Positions 11,453 to 23,047 of a stretch of 64,000 nt of DNA are shown here, piece by piece (within the stretch, counting starts at the first letter, position 1; the number at the start of each line of letters is the position of its first letter). The stretch is from Orbilia blumenaviensis (Eukaryota > Ascomycota > Orbiliomycetes > Orbiliales > Orbiliaceae). The notes under the pieces are model-generated. The model saw nothing but the letters and a program-made list of their open reading frames with translations, was not told where the DNA came from and searched no databases. A program made the position numbers and the translations under genes. Where the stretch lies: contig JAVHNS010000017.1 of the NCBI GenBank assembly GCA_036872755.1, forward strand, positions 310,001 through 374,000, read 5' to 3'.

Positions 11453-13946
11453 CTACTTTTTCTTCGGCTTCGCTTCTCCGCTGTCCTTCGACAGGAAACC
11501 CTGGAATGCCTTCTGGTCAATAATGACATTGCCAATTGCTATATCTCACGAATAGGCTTATTAGTACGAGGAGTCAGTGAGTGAAGCTTAAGGGGGGCTC
11601 AACTAACCTCGAAGCTTCTTTTTTCCGGCTTTCTGCTTTTCTAGCAACTTCTTTCTTCTGGTATGATCACCACCATATAGCTAATCTAGATTAGCATTTA
11701 TCAATCTCGAGAGATTTGGGAGTACCAACCTTGGCAGTAACATCCTTTCTAAACGCCTGCACCGTCTCTCTGGCAAGAACTCGCTTCCCAATAGCCGCCT
11801 GGACCACAATTTCAAACAACTGCCTATCCACAAAGCTCTTAAACCTCTGAACCCACATACGACCCAGCCTCTCCGCCGAGCTCCGATGGCATAGCTGCGC
11901 AATGGCGTCCACAGGCTCTTTATTCACTAATAATTCAAGCTTGACGATGTCTGATTTCATATACCCTGCCTCTTCGTAGTCTAATGTAGCATAACCTTTT
12001 GTGATACCCTTTAGCTTTCCGAAGAAGTTGTCGACCAGCTGGAGTAGCGGTAGTTTGTATTTAAGGATGACTTGGGTGGCGAACCATGTCAGCTCCACCT
12101 GTGTACCTCGGTTTTCCTGGCATAATTCGATAACATGGCCGAGAAATTCGGCGGGTTCGGCGGGGACGGTGATAGTTGCTAAGACGAACGGTTCTTGGAT
12201 CTCCTCGACCTTGGTGCGCACAACGTCTTCCTCGGGGTATAGTGCCGGATTTGTGATGATTGTTTCTTTGGGTCCATCTTCGCCGGCTTTGTTTTTGCCA
12301 ACATCTCGCCAAACAATCTTAAACGGCACGGTCGGTGCGGTGATGAGTAGTTCTGAACCACCGAATTCCTGTCGTAGTCTGTCCTCGAAGACGGAGCAGT
12401 GGAGTGTTCCTAGGAAGCCCAATCTCCACCCGAGCCCGAGGGCGTGGGAGGATTCCTTGGCTATTGTTATGCTTCGGTCGTTCAGTGTCAACTGATTGAT
12501 ACTACACCACAAAGTTAGCATCCCGAAGCCTTGTTGAAGACTTGATAACACACCTGTCCTCCAGTTTCTGGAATTCATCCTGGTTGGTCGGGAAGGCGCC
12601 AACGAAAACCATAGGTTGCGGTTCCTCGAACCCTCTAAACGGCTCCACCTCTTTCCCAACATGACAGAATGTGTCTCCTAGCTTCGCATCCGAAATATTC
12701 TTCATCCCCGGATTGAAATACATATACCCAACCTGCCCCGCCCTCAGCGACCCCGTCGCAACTTCAGTAGGATACTGTATCCCCAACTCTCCAACGAAAT
12801 ACTTAAGCTTCGACGATATCGACATAATCTGATCCCCCTGTTTCACCACCCCATCGAATACTCTAACCAACAATACAACCCCCTTATATGTCGAATACCA
12901 GGAATCAATCAACAACATCCTTAACGGCTTATCCACGCTTCCCTCCGGCGGCGGCACACGTTCAATAACCGCCGGCAGAATCCCACCAACATTCAACCCC
13001 GTTTTCGCAGATACCAACACCGGATTCTCCAGCTCAAACGTGCTTTTCAACTGCTCAACCGCCCTCTGTGGCTCCGCGTGCTGTAGGTCGACTTTATTGA
13101 TAACAGGAATCATACTAAGCCCCTGTGCGAACGCAAGGTAAAAATTCGCCACAGTCTGAGCCTGTACTCCCTGCGAAGCATCAACCACCAACAACGCCCC
13201 GTTGCAACTAGCGTATGACCGTGAGACTTCAGCTCGGAAATCGACATGACCCGGAGTATCGACCAGGTGGAGGAGGTAGTCCATTCCGTTGTGGTTGTAC
13301 AGCATCGTGCATGTTTGCGCTTTTACGGTGATACCGCGCTCGCGCTCGACATCGAGTTTGTCAAGGACTTGTGCGCTGCCGCCGGGTTTTATGGTGCCTG
13401 TGAGTTCGAGGAGGCGGTCGCTTACTAGAATATTGTTATTCCATCCGGTTTTTTATTTAGTTATCGTTTCGAATATAGATATATATGGTAGGTAATTGGT
13501 CATACGTGTGCTTTTCCCGTGATCCTACATAATTGTAATTCCATCAGAATGCGGGTCGCAGATAAGAGAGGTGGGTTTTCCAGAGATTAGAGGTTATATC
13601 ATACGATATGGGCGATCACGCAGAAGTTACGCATTCTGGAAGTCGCAATAAAATAAGTTATTGGTTCTTATACGATAACATATTTTGGCTGTCTACGAAC
13701 AAAGGCAGAAAGGTAGTGGTAGCGGTACCTCTCAATCGGAACAGCAGCCACCCGCGCTTCGAGTTCTGGATTCGCCCGAACGGTTGCAGCGTATCGTCTC
13801 TGCCATCTTTGCGAGTTTAAGAATGTAGGAGAGATCCGCCGTGGTCGAGTATTTGGGGAGCACCATCCCGCGGACCTGACGAGCCTTGGGAGCAGAAAGT
13901 CCGGGAGTATCGCGGTGCTTGCCCGGAACGATGCGGCCATTGGCAT
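11453..13946 (-). CDS. guf1: Mitochondrial translation factor GUF1 (LepA/EF4 GTPase)
   Basis: A ribosome-dependent GTPase of the mitochondrion, homologous to bacterial LepA (EF4). Minus-strand exons are 13946-13729, 13635-13605, 13524-13506, 13424-12554, 12501-11730, 11680-11608 and 11538-11453. They total 2070 nt (689 aa), with all phases agreeing. The N-terminus is a mitochondrial-type presequence, then [20 protein letters not shown] (G1), a [18 protein letters not shown] switch/G2 region, VDTPGHVDF (G3) and NKVDL (G4). The EF4-specific C-terminus follows, including the [20 protein letters not shown] element. The G1 loop is spread over three exons, one of only 19 nt. The donor of the fifth intron is GTTGGT. 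A second in-frame ATG lies two codons after the first. Confidence 0.94.
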
Positions 13947-14387
13947 CGAGTTCTTGTAGGCGTAAATTCGGGCGAAAGGGTTATGATATCGGCATGGCAG
14001 TCCGTTTTCTTTCGAATTGTTTCGGCTCCGAAGTGGTGTGGTTTTTGTTGGAAGGGTTGGAAATTTTATATCAAAGCTTCGCTATCACAACACTTTGAAG
14101 ATTCGGTAAAAGAGAGAGAGAGAGAGAGATTGGTATTTGATATCCACCAGCACTGACAAAACTTTAAGAAAAAAACGCCGATATCCCAAGCTCCAATGAA
14201 TGCAATGAAAAAGAGTAAAAGGACATATAATAATAACATGATCATGAGCCTCATGCTAGTGAAAAAGAAGATAGGGAACGAAGCCGAAACCATGACCATG
14301 ACATATAACCCGACATGCCTACCATACCATACCCTGCCAACCCCTTGTATAGTGTACCAGCTTCACAGAAGAGGGCGCCAGGCCGAA
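13947..14387. other. Spacer between MAD2 3' end and GUF1 5' end
   Basis: Holds the GUF1 upstream region and MAD2 downstream region, a (GA)n tract at 14110-14128, and an AAAAACGCCG word at 14171-14180 matching the motif cluster near 5.6-6.0 kb. No gene is seen. Confidence 0.45.
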
Positions 14388-15327
14388 TTAGTCTGTAATC
14401 CTATAGCTAACCATCGTCTCCACCCGATGGCTACTGCTGGACCATGACCTCAACTGGACCTGCTCGGCATCCTGGATTCCCTCGTCCTCCCCGTCACCCC
14501 ATTCCATTGGAACCTCCGCATCTCCGTCCGCGTAAACCAGCACATTGAACGTGCAGTTGTAGTTTCCGTCAAGCATGGGCAAAAATGTAACGGATGCCGT
14601 GATCTGCCTAAATATTGACTGGATCTCCTCCTGTATCTCTTTGTCCGTCTTATCCGCAGTCGGCTCCGAGCTTGCACTAAAATCCCACTATGAATTAGCA
14701 TACCGTCGGCCCTCCATCCATAAAAAGAGGGGACTACATACCCCGCCGCATTCTCCTTATCTCCCATCTCAACTTCAGCACCCTTCGCAGTCTTCTTCTT
14801 CCCCTTTCCCAAAATATGCACGTCAAACTGCCATCTCTCCAGCTTATTACCAGTATCTTTATCCGAAATAACGAGGATAAACTTCGAGATCTTTCCGTGC
14901 AGCATCCACTTGCTTAGTTGTGACATGATCTTTTTGATGTAGGCTTGTACTTGGTCGTCGGTGTTCATCAACATGTTGAGACCGTATTTTTTAACACTGG
15001 GTTTGGAGTTATATCATCAGTATGCAGTCTTTTCTTTGCGGGGTGGTAGTGGGGGGTTTTAACGTACGGCGAGAAGTCGTCGGCAGGGTATACGCCGCGC
15101 TGGAACAGGATCGAATGAATCGAGTACTCGAACTACCCATTTCAATAATATCATTAGCATCTAACTATCACCGATTTCTTCAAAAATAGCGTTGGTATAC
15201 GTACAAACTCAGAAACCATCTTCGCGCTACCTTTCAGCGTGAGCTTGTGGACCTTATCCCCCTTCTCATCGCCGGCTTTGGCAGCCGCGACCTTCTTTGT
15301 TTTCTTGACAGGCTTCTCGGCGGGCAT
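14388..15327 (-). CDS. mad2: Spindle assembly checkpoint protein MAD2 (HORMA domain)
   Basis: MAD2 is the HORMA-domain checkpoint protein that binds MAD1 and CDC20 at unattached kinetochores and restrains the APC/C. Minus-strand exons are 15327-15205, 15132-15068, 14996-14742 and 14676-14388 (732 nt, 243 aa). Visible family marks are LTLKGSAKMVSEFFEYSIHS and ILFQRGVYPADDF near the start, KKYGLNMLMNTD, the long KWMLHGKISKFILVI and ERWQFDVHI strands, IFRQITASVTFLPML, and a C-terminal safety belt ending SSSHRVETMVSYRITD. The protein is somewhat longer than the usual 200-210 residues. The extra length is a Lys/Ala-rich N-terminal extension (about 26 residues) and a polar insert around the third intron. 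Confidence 0.93.
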
Positions 15328-16081
15328 GGTTGTTTAAGTCGGTGGATTATGGATTCTGGTATAGGTTTTGGTGGGTGTATGGTGATTTCAGGCGAAGTTG
15401 AGGGTTGGAAATGTTATGCTGATATCAAGGTCCCTGGAGTGGAAGCTTAGATGGAAGTTGAGGGGGGAATGGTTTGTGGACCTGGGAGGATCGGGCATTT
15501 TGGCCCTTGCAGCTTGGAGCTTTAGCTTGTTTGGAAAAAGATGTGTTGCCACAGGAACCTGAGAATTACCGTGTGTGGAAGATGTCATTGTCGAGATTTC
15601 CTAATACAGGAATATTTATAATTCATTCAAAACATATAATGCTACTCGAGATTGGTGGCTTCGATGGCACCTACGGCTTTGTTTCGTTGGGATATTCTGA
15701 AGGAAGGAAAAATGTTAAGAATAGATTGTGAAACAAAATCAATATACGAACATGAACACCGTTGCCTGTAATAATCTACAGAAGCATATACAAAAGCCAA
15801 ATACCATGCAGAACTCCCAAGATATGCAAGCCCAGCTATTGGACCGAACGAAACCATAAACTCGAAAGAGAAGCGGATGCAGCTATCAGATGAATACAGT
15901 GGTAGTAAAAGGGAAAACAAAGATCGATCTAGACTCCTTATTCTAGTCCAAACCATAGCTCCAATACGAAAAGACGGGACAATAAACGACGAGAATGCTC
16001 TGAAACGAAAAGAAAAAAAATATTAAAAGAAATACAACAAAAGAAATGAATCAAAAATTGAAAGAGAATGTAATATGGTTC
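15328..16081. other. Spacer between transporter 3' end and MAD2 5' end
   Basis: About 750 bases between two minus-strand genes. The side next to MAD2 is moderately GC-rich promoter DNA and the side next to the transporter is A-rich 3' flank. I see no gene. Confidence 0.45.
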
Positions 16082-17935
16082 TTAGACCTGATCTTCTGGG
16101 CGTGGGCTCCTCGAGCGCCCTCGGCTTCTAGGCCTTCTCAGAATCCCAGTGGCACTCGAAGATCCAACAGGGCTTTGAATGGGCGTTACATCCGCCGAAG
16201 GTCTGGGGCTCAAACTTCGTCGTGGGCTCCAGGAGCGGCGCGGACTAGGTGATCTCCTCGGGCTCAGAGATCGTGGAGGAGGACTTGGTGACCTTTTTGG
16301 AGTTGAGGGGACCGAAATCCTAGGGCTTCGTGACCTTCTCGGGCTCAAACTTCTTGCGATAGCTCGAGGGCTGAATGACCTTCTTTCCCTCAGAAGAGGA
16401 GTGCGCGAGGACTCTCGGCTTCGAACCGGTGGGCTAGTAACTACTGGCGCCGGCTGCTGCTTCTTCCTCCTAAACACATGCCTGAAAAGCCATGCGGTCG
16501 CTTTCTTCCATGTTGAAAAGACCAATCGAGTGAAACTAGTGTCCTCTAGTGTTTCTTGAAGTATATAACCAAAATAGCACACTGTCCCAGCAAGAAGACC
16601 GACCGCATCGTTTCTTGCAGCGATAACTCCACCAACAGTAGCAAGCATGATAACGAACCGTTCCTTCTTCTCTCGATCCGTAATATCAACTCGTACCAAT
16701 CTCTCGCGGTGTAGCCGAAGTCCTAATGTCGGATGAATAATTGCTCGATTCTCAACTTGAATTTCCCACAAATCCCTGGCAGTGGAATTAAGATCCTCCC
16801 CAACCTTTGCAAGCTCGATACCGGCAGCGAAAACGAGGACGACCAAAAAAGACTTGGGAAAGTTGACAAGTAAAGTGCTGACTGATGAGCCGAAGAATAG
16901 GCCTACAAGAACCTTTGCGATACCCAGCATAACCGGGGCCGCACCAGACCTTGCGCCGAATCTATATTGTCCAGAAAGTCCACCACTCCCATGACACACA
17001 GGCATAGCTCCAAACCAACACCCGATCAAATTCATGGCAGCAACACTAGTCCCGAGAGCTTCGATAGATGGTGATGGTCGTTCGGGTAACAGATCTGCCG
17101 AAAGGTATGTAACCGCGACCACAGAATTAAGAATAGTCAACGGAAGCTGCCCTAGTCCTGCGAACCAAAACCCGTTCATGATATCCGCCCACTCTGGTGG
17201 AGTCCATGTAGGTAGATTCCAACCAGGCTTTGGCACCTCTACCCCACTACCCAAGACTAGAAACATCCCCAACCCGAATATAAGCAGTGCGTAAGGAAAT
17301 TGATGGTGTCGAGATGTAAAACATAGTAGAATCCAAGCTAATAAAACAACGATATAGTTATCCGCGGAATGGGCCGTCCAGGAAAGTTTCATGAGTGTAG
17401 CGCCAGCATTGAGGACGAGTGAGAGACCGGCTCCCATTTGTATGCCCTTGATTAGAGGTATTGGGATTCGGTCACCGACTTCTGTGAGGAAGCCTGTGAA
17501 AGTGAGGATGTAGACGATAACGGCGACGGAGATGCCTGCACCCATTGTTTCGTGCAGGGTCATGGGGCGGGCGATAGAGATACTGGCGACAGCTTTCATG
17601 GGCTGGACAACGATTCTATATTTTAGTAAATTAGTTCTCATGTATCAGAAACGGAATCATATAGGACGGAATATTCAAGAAACGTACGGGATCCCAAATA
17701 AACTACCCGACACTATATTCCAGATACCAGAGAAGATGAAGGTAGCTGTCGGGTCTATCGTACCAGCTGCGGCCATAGCTGTTAACAGAGGCAGCAATGT
17801 TCCCAGATCTCCCAAAGATCCAGCGACTTCACCAAGAGGGTTGTCGAAGACCATTTTCCAGTTGTACCATGTTGACCGCCAGAACGACGGCCAACCGCGC
17901 GATAGCGGCTGCGGCGGTTTGAGTGTCGTTGGCAT
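16082..17935 (-). CDS. MOT1-type molybdate/sulfate-family transporter with Ser-Pro-Arg-rich tail
   Basis: Minus-strand exons 17935-17688 and 17615-16082 (248+1534 nt, 593 aa). The N-terminal motif NPLGEVAGSLGDLGTLLPLL and the later PMKAVASISIA, IPLIKGIQMGAGLSL and PVCHGSGGLSGQYRFGARSG segments are diagnostic of the MOT1 molybdate transporter branch of the SulP superfamily. Several strongly hydrophobic segments follow in the order expected of a polytopic membrane protein. The last roughly 100 residues, from RRSFSPRAI on, consist of repeated S-P-R-R and S-R-S-P units, then a short Gly/Arg end. This tail resembles an RS domain of splicing factors and is not part of the transporter fold. It is continuous with the transporter frame, with no splice signal needed. 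The substrate (molybdate rather than sulfate) is inferred from family motifs only. Confidence 0.88.
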
Positions 17936-19803
17936 CTTTCGTATGAAGGAACAATCGCCAGTTACTATATAGGTAGGAACCGGAAACAGTTGGCCGAATC
18001 GGCCAAAAAAAAAAAAGTAAAATAAATAGATAAAAAAAAACCGAGATCTCGAGGACCGATCAAATTTCTCTTATCTGCAGGTTTCGGGAGGGCATGGAGG
18101 GAGATAAGGCTCAGGCGTGGGAACGTGAGTCCTTGCAGTCATGCAAAAGGAAGAATAATCATAAAAAAAGCGGTAACGACGGTATATGTAATGCAAGAGA
18201 AAGCGCAAATATTCTACGGGACGTCTACCGATGAGATGAGGAGAGATGTGGTGAAGACGAAGGATTTTTTTGGATCAGAAGGCGGGCTCATGTGAGGTTG
18301 CCCTTGTGGGCATGACATGACGTTTCTGATAGCAGAGACAACCATCCCTGGGCGAACAGCGACAGGCAGGTCCGCGGAACATAACGAAGCACCAACCCCA
18401 CGTGCAGCGCGAACGGGAAGGTATTTGTAATGAACTTATTAAAGGTAGCGGCTGCCCCGCAGTATATCTCCTGCAGTTTCTCTTTTATATATTCTCGCTA
18501 AGACCTGGGGAAGAGGGAGGAGTTCCTGGAGGCGACACACTGAACTGGACACGAGGTTGGAATTTGAAGATTCAGAGACATTTGCGGAAGTGTGCAGGTA
18601 CGCCTTGGATGGTATCGCAGCCAAGGGTTCACGACAGCTGCACCAGCTACCTCGTAGCCTTGTCCATGGCCACAGCATACATAATTAAATTCCAAGCAAG
18701 TAACTACCCATTTCTTTTTACCCTCAAATTCAAGAGCCCTTTGATCCTCGAAGTAACCAACAAACGTGTAGAACCGGTGTGAGCTGTGTCATGTATCCTG
18801 AGCGATATATCTATCTTCTGCTTGCAAGGGTCCCAAGTTGCTCCGTCTTACCCTCGACGTATCCGATGCGTTCCTGGCCTGAGCAAAGATAATCTTGCAT
18901 GAATTCTGCAAACTAGCCCAAAGGAGGACTGTTCTGCCCCGACGGACTTTCGTCCTGATTGGCAAAGCATACGATCAAACAGAATTAGCTCCACGTGCAT
19001 CACGAATGGCAAACATCTGAATTGAAATCTAACGAGCAGCAACGCGCAAACCCATTTTCGCGGGGGAGCATGGTGTTAGAATGACAATCATTAATCATGG
19101 GAGACGGCTGTCGGCAAGATTCCTTATAATTCAGGGCCATAAACCAATCAATGAGAGGCCCAAGAGTTCGCCAAGGCGGGAGGACAGGAAAAGGGCGAAT
19201 AGGTGAATTCTATTGACGAGAAGATTGAACGGGATACAACATTAAAAGGAAGAAGCTCAAACCTGACTTTCCCTTGCAGCCACGGTTCGAAGCCAAGGGA
19301 GTCTTTTTTTTTAAAAAAAAATTGATTTTCTTCGCAGCTTCTTCCTAGCGGGAAATACATACATAGGTGCAGAGCCATATATTTGCGCTTGGTATTGGTT
19401 CTTCGACAGCTGAATTGCTAGCTGCTATTGGATGGTCGGATATGCTGCCGGCCCAAATTGATGCTTCCAACGCCGCGTCTGGCGCGCCAAGTCGGGGCCA
19501 ACATGGTGGCTCTTGGTCCACGCTCATTAGCGAGTGAACGCTTTATGTAATATAATGCCTGTGGGTTGCATTGCAGGTGCTAGACGTTGGTCATGAGATT
19601 TCAGCCTCATTCTGAAATTTCTCCCCAGATACCCAGCAATAGGGAGAATCGTGCATCTGAGCCGTTGTCGCTCGAGCGCCCGAGGATTGGCCTGTTATAA
19701 AATGCAGGCCATCCCCATATCGCCTCTGGGCTGCTCAAGGTATTAGCCTCCAACATCCAAGTTCCCTGTCTATGTCCAGCTTCGGACAAGACCGATTTCA
19801 ACC
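17936..19803. promoter_or_regulatory. Divergent intergenic region between transporter and secreted protein gene
   Basis: About 1.9 kb separates the minus-strand transporter from the plus-strand secreted protein gene. The ORFs in it are short, mostly lack an ATG start and show no family resemblance. This is the boundary between the conserved block and the accessory island. I see no mobile element. Confidence 0.5.
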
Positions 19804-21051
19804 ATGGGCAATTTCTCTCGCTTCAATATCTTGGTTCTTGCCTTGATCACTTTCGCTTCTTTTTGCACAGCACGCACTGTCATTACTATCAATGGAAGTT
19901 GCGCCACTCGTTATTGCGGCTCCCCCGTTCCCAAGTCGAAAATAAGAAAGGCTGTAAAAACGTTCTGTACGACTGTCCCGTATACGGTAACGCGCTGGAA
20001 AACAGTCACGAAACCAAAAACGACGACGACGATTAGGAAGACGAAAAAGATCAGTCTCGTTGTAACTAAAACTATATCTACTGTTACCAGCACGGCGACA
20101 AAATCAAGTAAGGTGACTAGAACGTCCACATTCACAGTTACTGTGCCTCGTTGGATCGCGACAGGGTCGATCACAACTTTTACGCTCCAGTCTCCTACAG
20201 TCACCATTCCTGCCCCTTCAGGGTTCGTTGGTGTAAATGACGACCCAGATAACGTGAAGTCTCTGCCCCCGATCAATCCACTCGCTCGCCGCGACGCAAA
20301 GGCTGAGCCGGAACCTGGTAATCATCCGAGATACATAACCGCAATTACCTGTACAAAGACCCTCCTCACAAAAACTGGCACAAGTGACCTTTGCAAAACT
20401 ACGACGAAGACCATAGGTACTGCTAAAGAGACAGTCTGGACGACCCAGACTATCCGATCAACCAAGACTGTTACCAAAAAAGGCGCGGTTACGGTACGCA
20501 CAACGGTTACAAAATATACAACTGTATCCGCAGTTACGACCAGGAGCGTTACTAGAGCAGCCACATCATTTTTTACTACGGAGACTGTGTCCGTCCCTCG
20601 AGCCACTTACTACGCGGCATGCGGAATAAGAAATCAAGGCCCACCTCCCGATGAACGTCGCTATTACGCAGCCGAGGCAGCACCTTTTGCGGACGAAAAA
20701 ATTGAAATAATCATGAGCAACGGCACAATCTACGATTGCTGCGTAGCCTGCCAGACATGGGCAGGACCTGGAACATGCATGGGCAGCGTATACAACTTTG
20801 CAGGTTTCTGGGGGGATCCGGGCCCATGGCCTTGTGAGGACATACAGCTCCCAGGGTTCCCGACGTGCCCACCGCCCCCGGTGGCGAAGTTTTCCAGCAA
20901 ATGCGAACTGGCTATCAGCGATTCCAAATCGGGCACCTGTCGTCGTCAAAAATATGAGTACTGGTGGTACACGGAACAGCCTCCGACTGTTGTTAGCAAT
21001 GGACCGGGTTGTAAGAGGTTTAAGTACAGGGGTAGAGGTGCACCGCTTTAG
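19804..21051 (+). CDS. Secreted Thr/Val-rich protein with Cys-rich PAN-like C-terminus
   Basis: A single 415-aa exon with a favourable ACCATGG start context. Residues 1-23 form a signal peptide (hydrophobic FNILVLALITFASFCTA). A short Cys module follows (CATRYCGSPV ... TFCTTV), then Thr/Val/Lys-rich tracts of TVT and TKT type (about 45-130 and 190-265). These are separated by a dibasic site (ARRDAK, near 162) suitable for a Kex2-like protease. The C-terminal 140 residues carry about ten cysteines (YYAACGIRN, DCCVACQTW, GTCMGSVYNF, SKCELAI, GTCRRQ, GPGCKRF), a pattern I associate with fungal PAN/apple-like domains. It is probably an extracellular or wall-associated protein. No GPI signal is visible. 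Its function is unknown. Confidence 0.85.
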   Translation: MGNFSRFNILVLALITFASFCTARTVITINGSCATRYCGSPVPKSKIRKAVKTFCTTVPYTVTRWKTVTKPKTTTTIRKTKKISLVVTKTISTVTSTATKSSKVTRTSTFTVTVPRWIATGSITTFTLQSPTVTIPAPSGFVGVNDDPDNVKSLPPINPLARRDAKAEPEPGNHPRYITAITCTKTLLTKTGTSDLCKTTTKTIGTAKETVWTTQTIRSTKTVTKKGAVTVRTTVTKYTTVSAVTTRSVTRAATSFFTTETVSVPRATYYAACGIRNQGPPPDERRYYAAEAAPFADEKIEIIMSNGTIYDCCVACQTWAGPGTCMGSVYNFAGFWGDPGPWPCEDIQLPGFPTCPPPPVAKFSSKCELAISDSKSGTCRRQKYEYWWYTEQPPTVVSNGPGCKRFKYRGRGAPL

Positions 21052-21468
21052 AGGTTAGGAGGTTGGATGTAAGAAGGATTGCACGTGGGGGAGTATGGAG
21101 TGAGAATGGTGCTGTTAATATTTATACGTAAATATCAATGTTTAATGGATTAATTGGGTATAGTGTACCATGTCATGATACGGCGTGTCGGAGTTCGAGA
21201 CATTCGCGATGTCAAGATCGTTATAAATTTAAAGCTGACGTCTCTTTTCCACATTATTTCATCATGGCTCTACCTTATATTGACTACAAGCGATCTAGTA
21301 ATATTAAAATTCAAATTCGCATTTAATGATATGCATCTAAATACTCAAAATACATATCCAAGATCTTGAAATCCCAATCACAACTTGCATTGTAAGATTT
21401 CTTGTCACTAAGTTCAAGGCCCAAAACCCAACAACCTCATGCGTTGTAGATTCCACAGTCTCGTCTGC
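21052..21468. other. Convergent 3' spacer
   Basis: An AT-rich spacer of about 417 bases between the 3' ends of the secreted protein gene and the minus-strand 329-aa gene. Nothing is identified in it. Confidence 0.45.
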
Positions 21469-22500
21469 TCAGCAGTTGTCGACCGTCAGGCAGTATCGTA
21501 GATCGTTGCCCTGCATAGAACACATGGGACAGTTACCGAGATTCATACAGAAGCTCATCCTAGAACAGTACCAATCCGGTATTAGTTAGCGTCCCTTCTA
21601 CCAACAGAATCCGGAAAGGTCTACCTTGAAATCCAACGTGGTTGACGTCCGCACAACACCAAGCCAATCCTCCAACTGCAGCTCTTCAAATGAAAATTTA
21701 GATGTCACTGTTCCAAGGTTGCTATTCGGCTTGAACAGAATGGGATCGTCCTTCGACCATGGCAGCGCCGCCAAAGTTATGTTCATATGTGTCTTAACAG
21801 AGACTTCAACACTGGCTTGGAAAGGATGTCCGTCGTATTCTACCAAAATGGCACAAGTCACTCGATCAGGTATGCCCCTGTTCTCCTTTCTGTTCTCTCT
21901 TATTGACCATTTGACAGCGTTATTGTTCGTGACCCCAGACGAAGCTATAGGCAAGCCTTTAATTTCAGCCCGGTGGGTTTTCGGGAAGCGGGTTTCGTAT
22001 TGCACTGAAGCCTCAGGGCCTGTCTGGACTGGTCCGACGGACAATAATAGTGGAACCGCTATGCCGAAGGACCATTTTCTGCTTTCTAGAATGGGAACTC
22101 CGTATATATGCCGCGGGCAGAAGTTTAGAACCGTCACAGAACCTTGAGTTTCATTATTAGGCGAGACATAGTTTGCGCCGATAACTGTCCCATCTTTCGT
22201 TTTTACAAACTCGATTATTATATCTGCGGCCTTGAATCTAGGCATAGAATCCGCATCGAAAACGAAAAGAAAGTCGAAAACCAGAAGACATGACGGTTTT
22301 TGGTGATAGGTTCCATACTGAACACCTCGCAGTATTCCTCGAAAGCCTGTGTTGCGGATGAAGGATTGGTCTGTGATCAGAGATCGATTCGTTTCACCGT
22401 CCAGGTGTTCCTGGCGACCTAAAACCCCCGAGGATGGGTCAATTATAAATGGTACATCTCGTGTGATCGTTTGTGCTGGTCCTGGCTGGTCCGATGCCAT
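21469..22500 (-). CDS. Unrecognised 329-aa protein with Cys-rich tail, paired head-to-head with the CHAT gene
   Basis: The main exon runs 22500-21602 and a second exon 21559-21469 (899+91 nt, 329 aa). The 42-nt intron (GTAGAA to TCTAG) has a GCTAACTAA branch. Without it the frame stops at 21598. Splicing adds a 30-residue tail with five cysteines (SFCMNLGNCPMCSMQG, RYCLTVDNC), whose regular spacing supports the splice. The body looks beta-rich, with alternating hydrophobic stretches (SCLLVFDFLFVF, VTCAILVEYDG, ASVEVSVKT) and conserved-looking motifs (AVKWSIRENRKENRGIPDRV, SKDDPILFKPN). There is no signal peptide or membrane helix. I believe similar uncharacterised proteins occur near fungal NLR-like genes but cannot confirm it here. 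The start is 547 bp from the start of the CHAT gene on the other strand. Confidence 0.7.
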
Positions 22501-23047
22501 TGCCCTGCTCTGTAGCTCTCAATCCTTCGAGATATAGTTATTCAGCGCTGACTAGTTGTTAATACCGGGAAGATTTGATTGCCTTCGGGACGGATGCTAT
22601 ATAAGGATACTTCAAGATTGTAAATTTATACTAGTTACGGTGTATTGGTGGAATTGGGACAAAGGTTGGTTATCCCCTGAACTCGACGCAACGGAGCCTT
22701 GCCGCCTCAGTTCTAGGCCGTGGCATGATATCCGAGTGAAGAATGGATACCCGATAATATCCGTTTGTGCCTCAGCTCATCGCGTGGGGTGCATACGTGC
22801 ATACACAGGTACGTACCATTTCCAGGAAGTGATGCAAATTACGCAACGACATGGAAAGGTGCCAGCCTTATTCCTAAATAACTAGATAGGCGCATGTGAT
22901 ACAACCCCTGCCTGAAAATTAAGAATCTTGAGTCAAGGGAACCACCGTTGCATTGGTGGCAATTCGGAAAGACAAAATAACTCAACCGAACCTCTAGTAC
23001 ATAGAATTGTACAAGTTTGGGTAGATCTTGGAGTTAGATGGTCAATA
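22501..23047. promoter_or_regulatory. Bidirectional promoter of the 329-aa gene and the CHAT gene
   Basis: The two start codons at 22500 (-) and 23048 (+) face away from each other across 547 bp. The plus frame of the CHAT gene is open back to 22928, but the first ATG is at 23048. No recognised operator is visible. Confidence 0.5.

Noticed and set aside
18402..18782. 126-codon frame between the transporter and the secreted protein
   Set aside because: It has no ATG start, no splice partner and no recognisable motif.
21469..22500. Calling the 329-aa protein a gasdermin-like pore former
   Set aside because: The neighbourhood with a CHAT protease suggests it, but I see no sequence mark of that family. 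It is left as an unknown protein, with structure prediction as the test.
22928..23047. Longer N-terminus of the CHAT protein upstream of 23048
   Set aside because: The frame is open, but there is no ATG before 23048 and the composition is non-coding.
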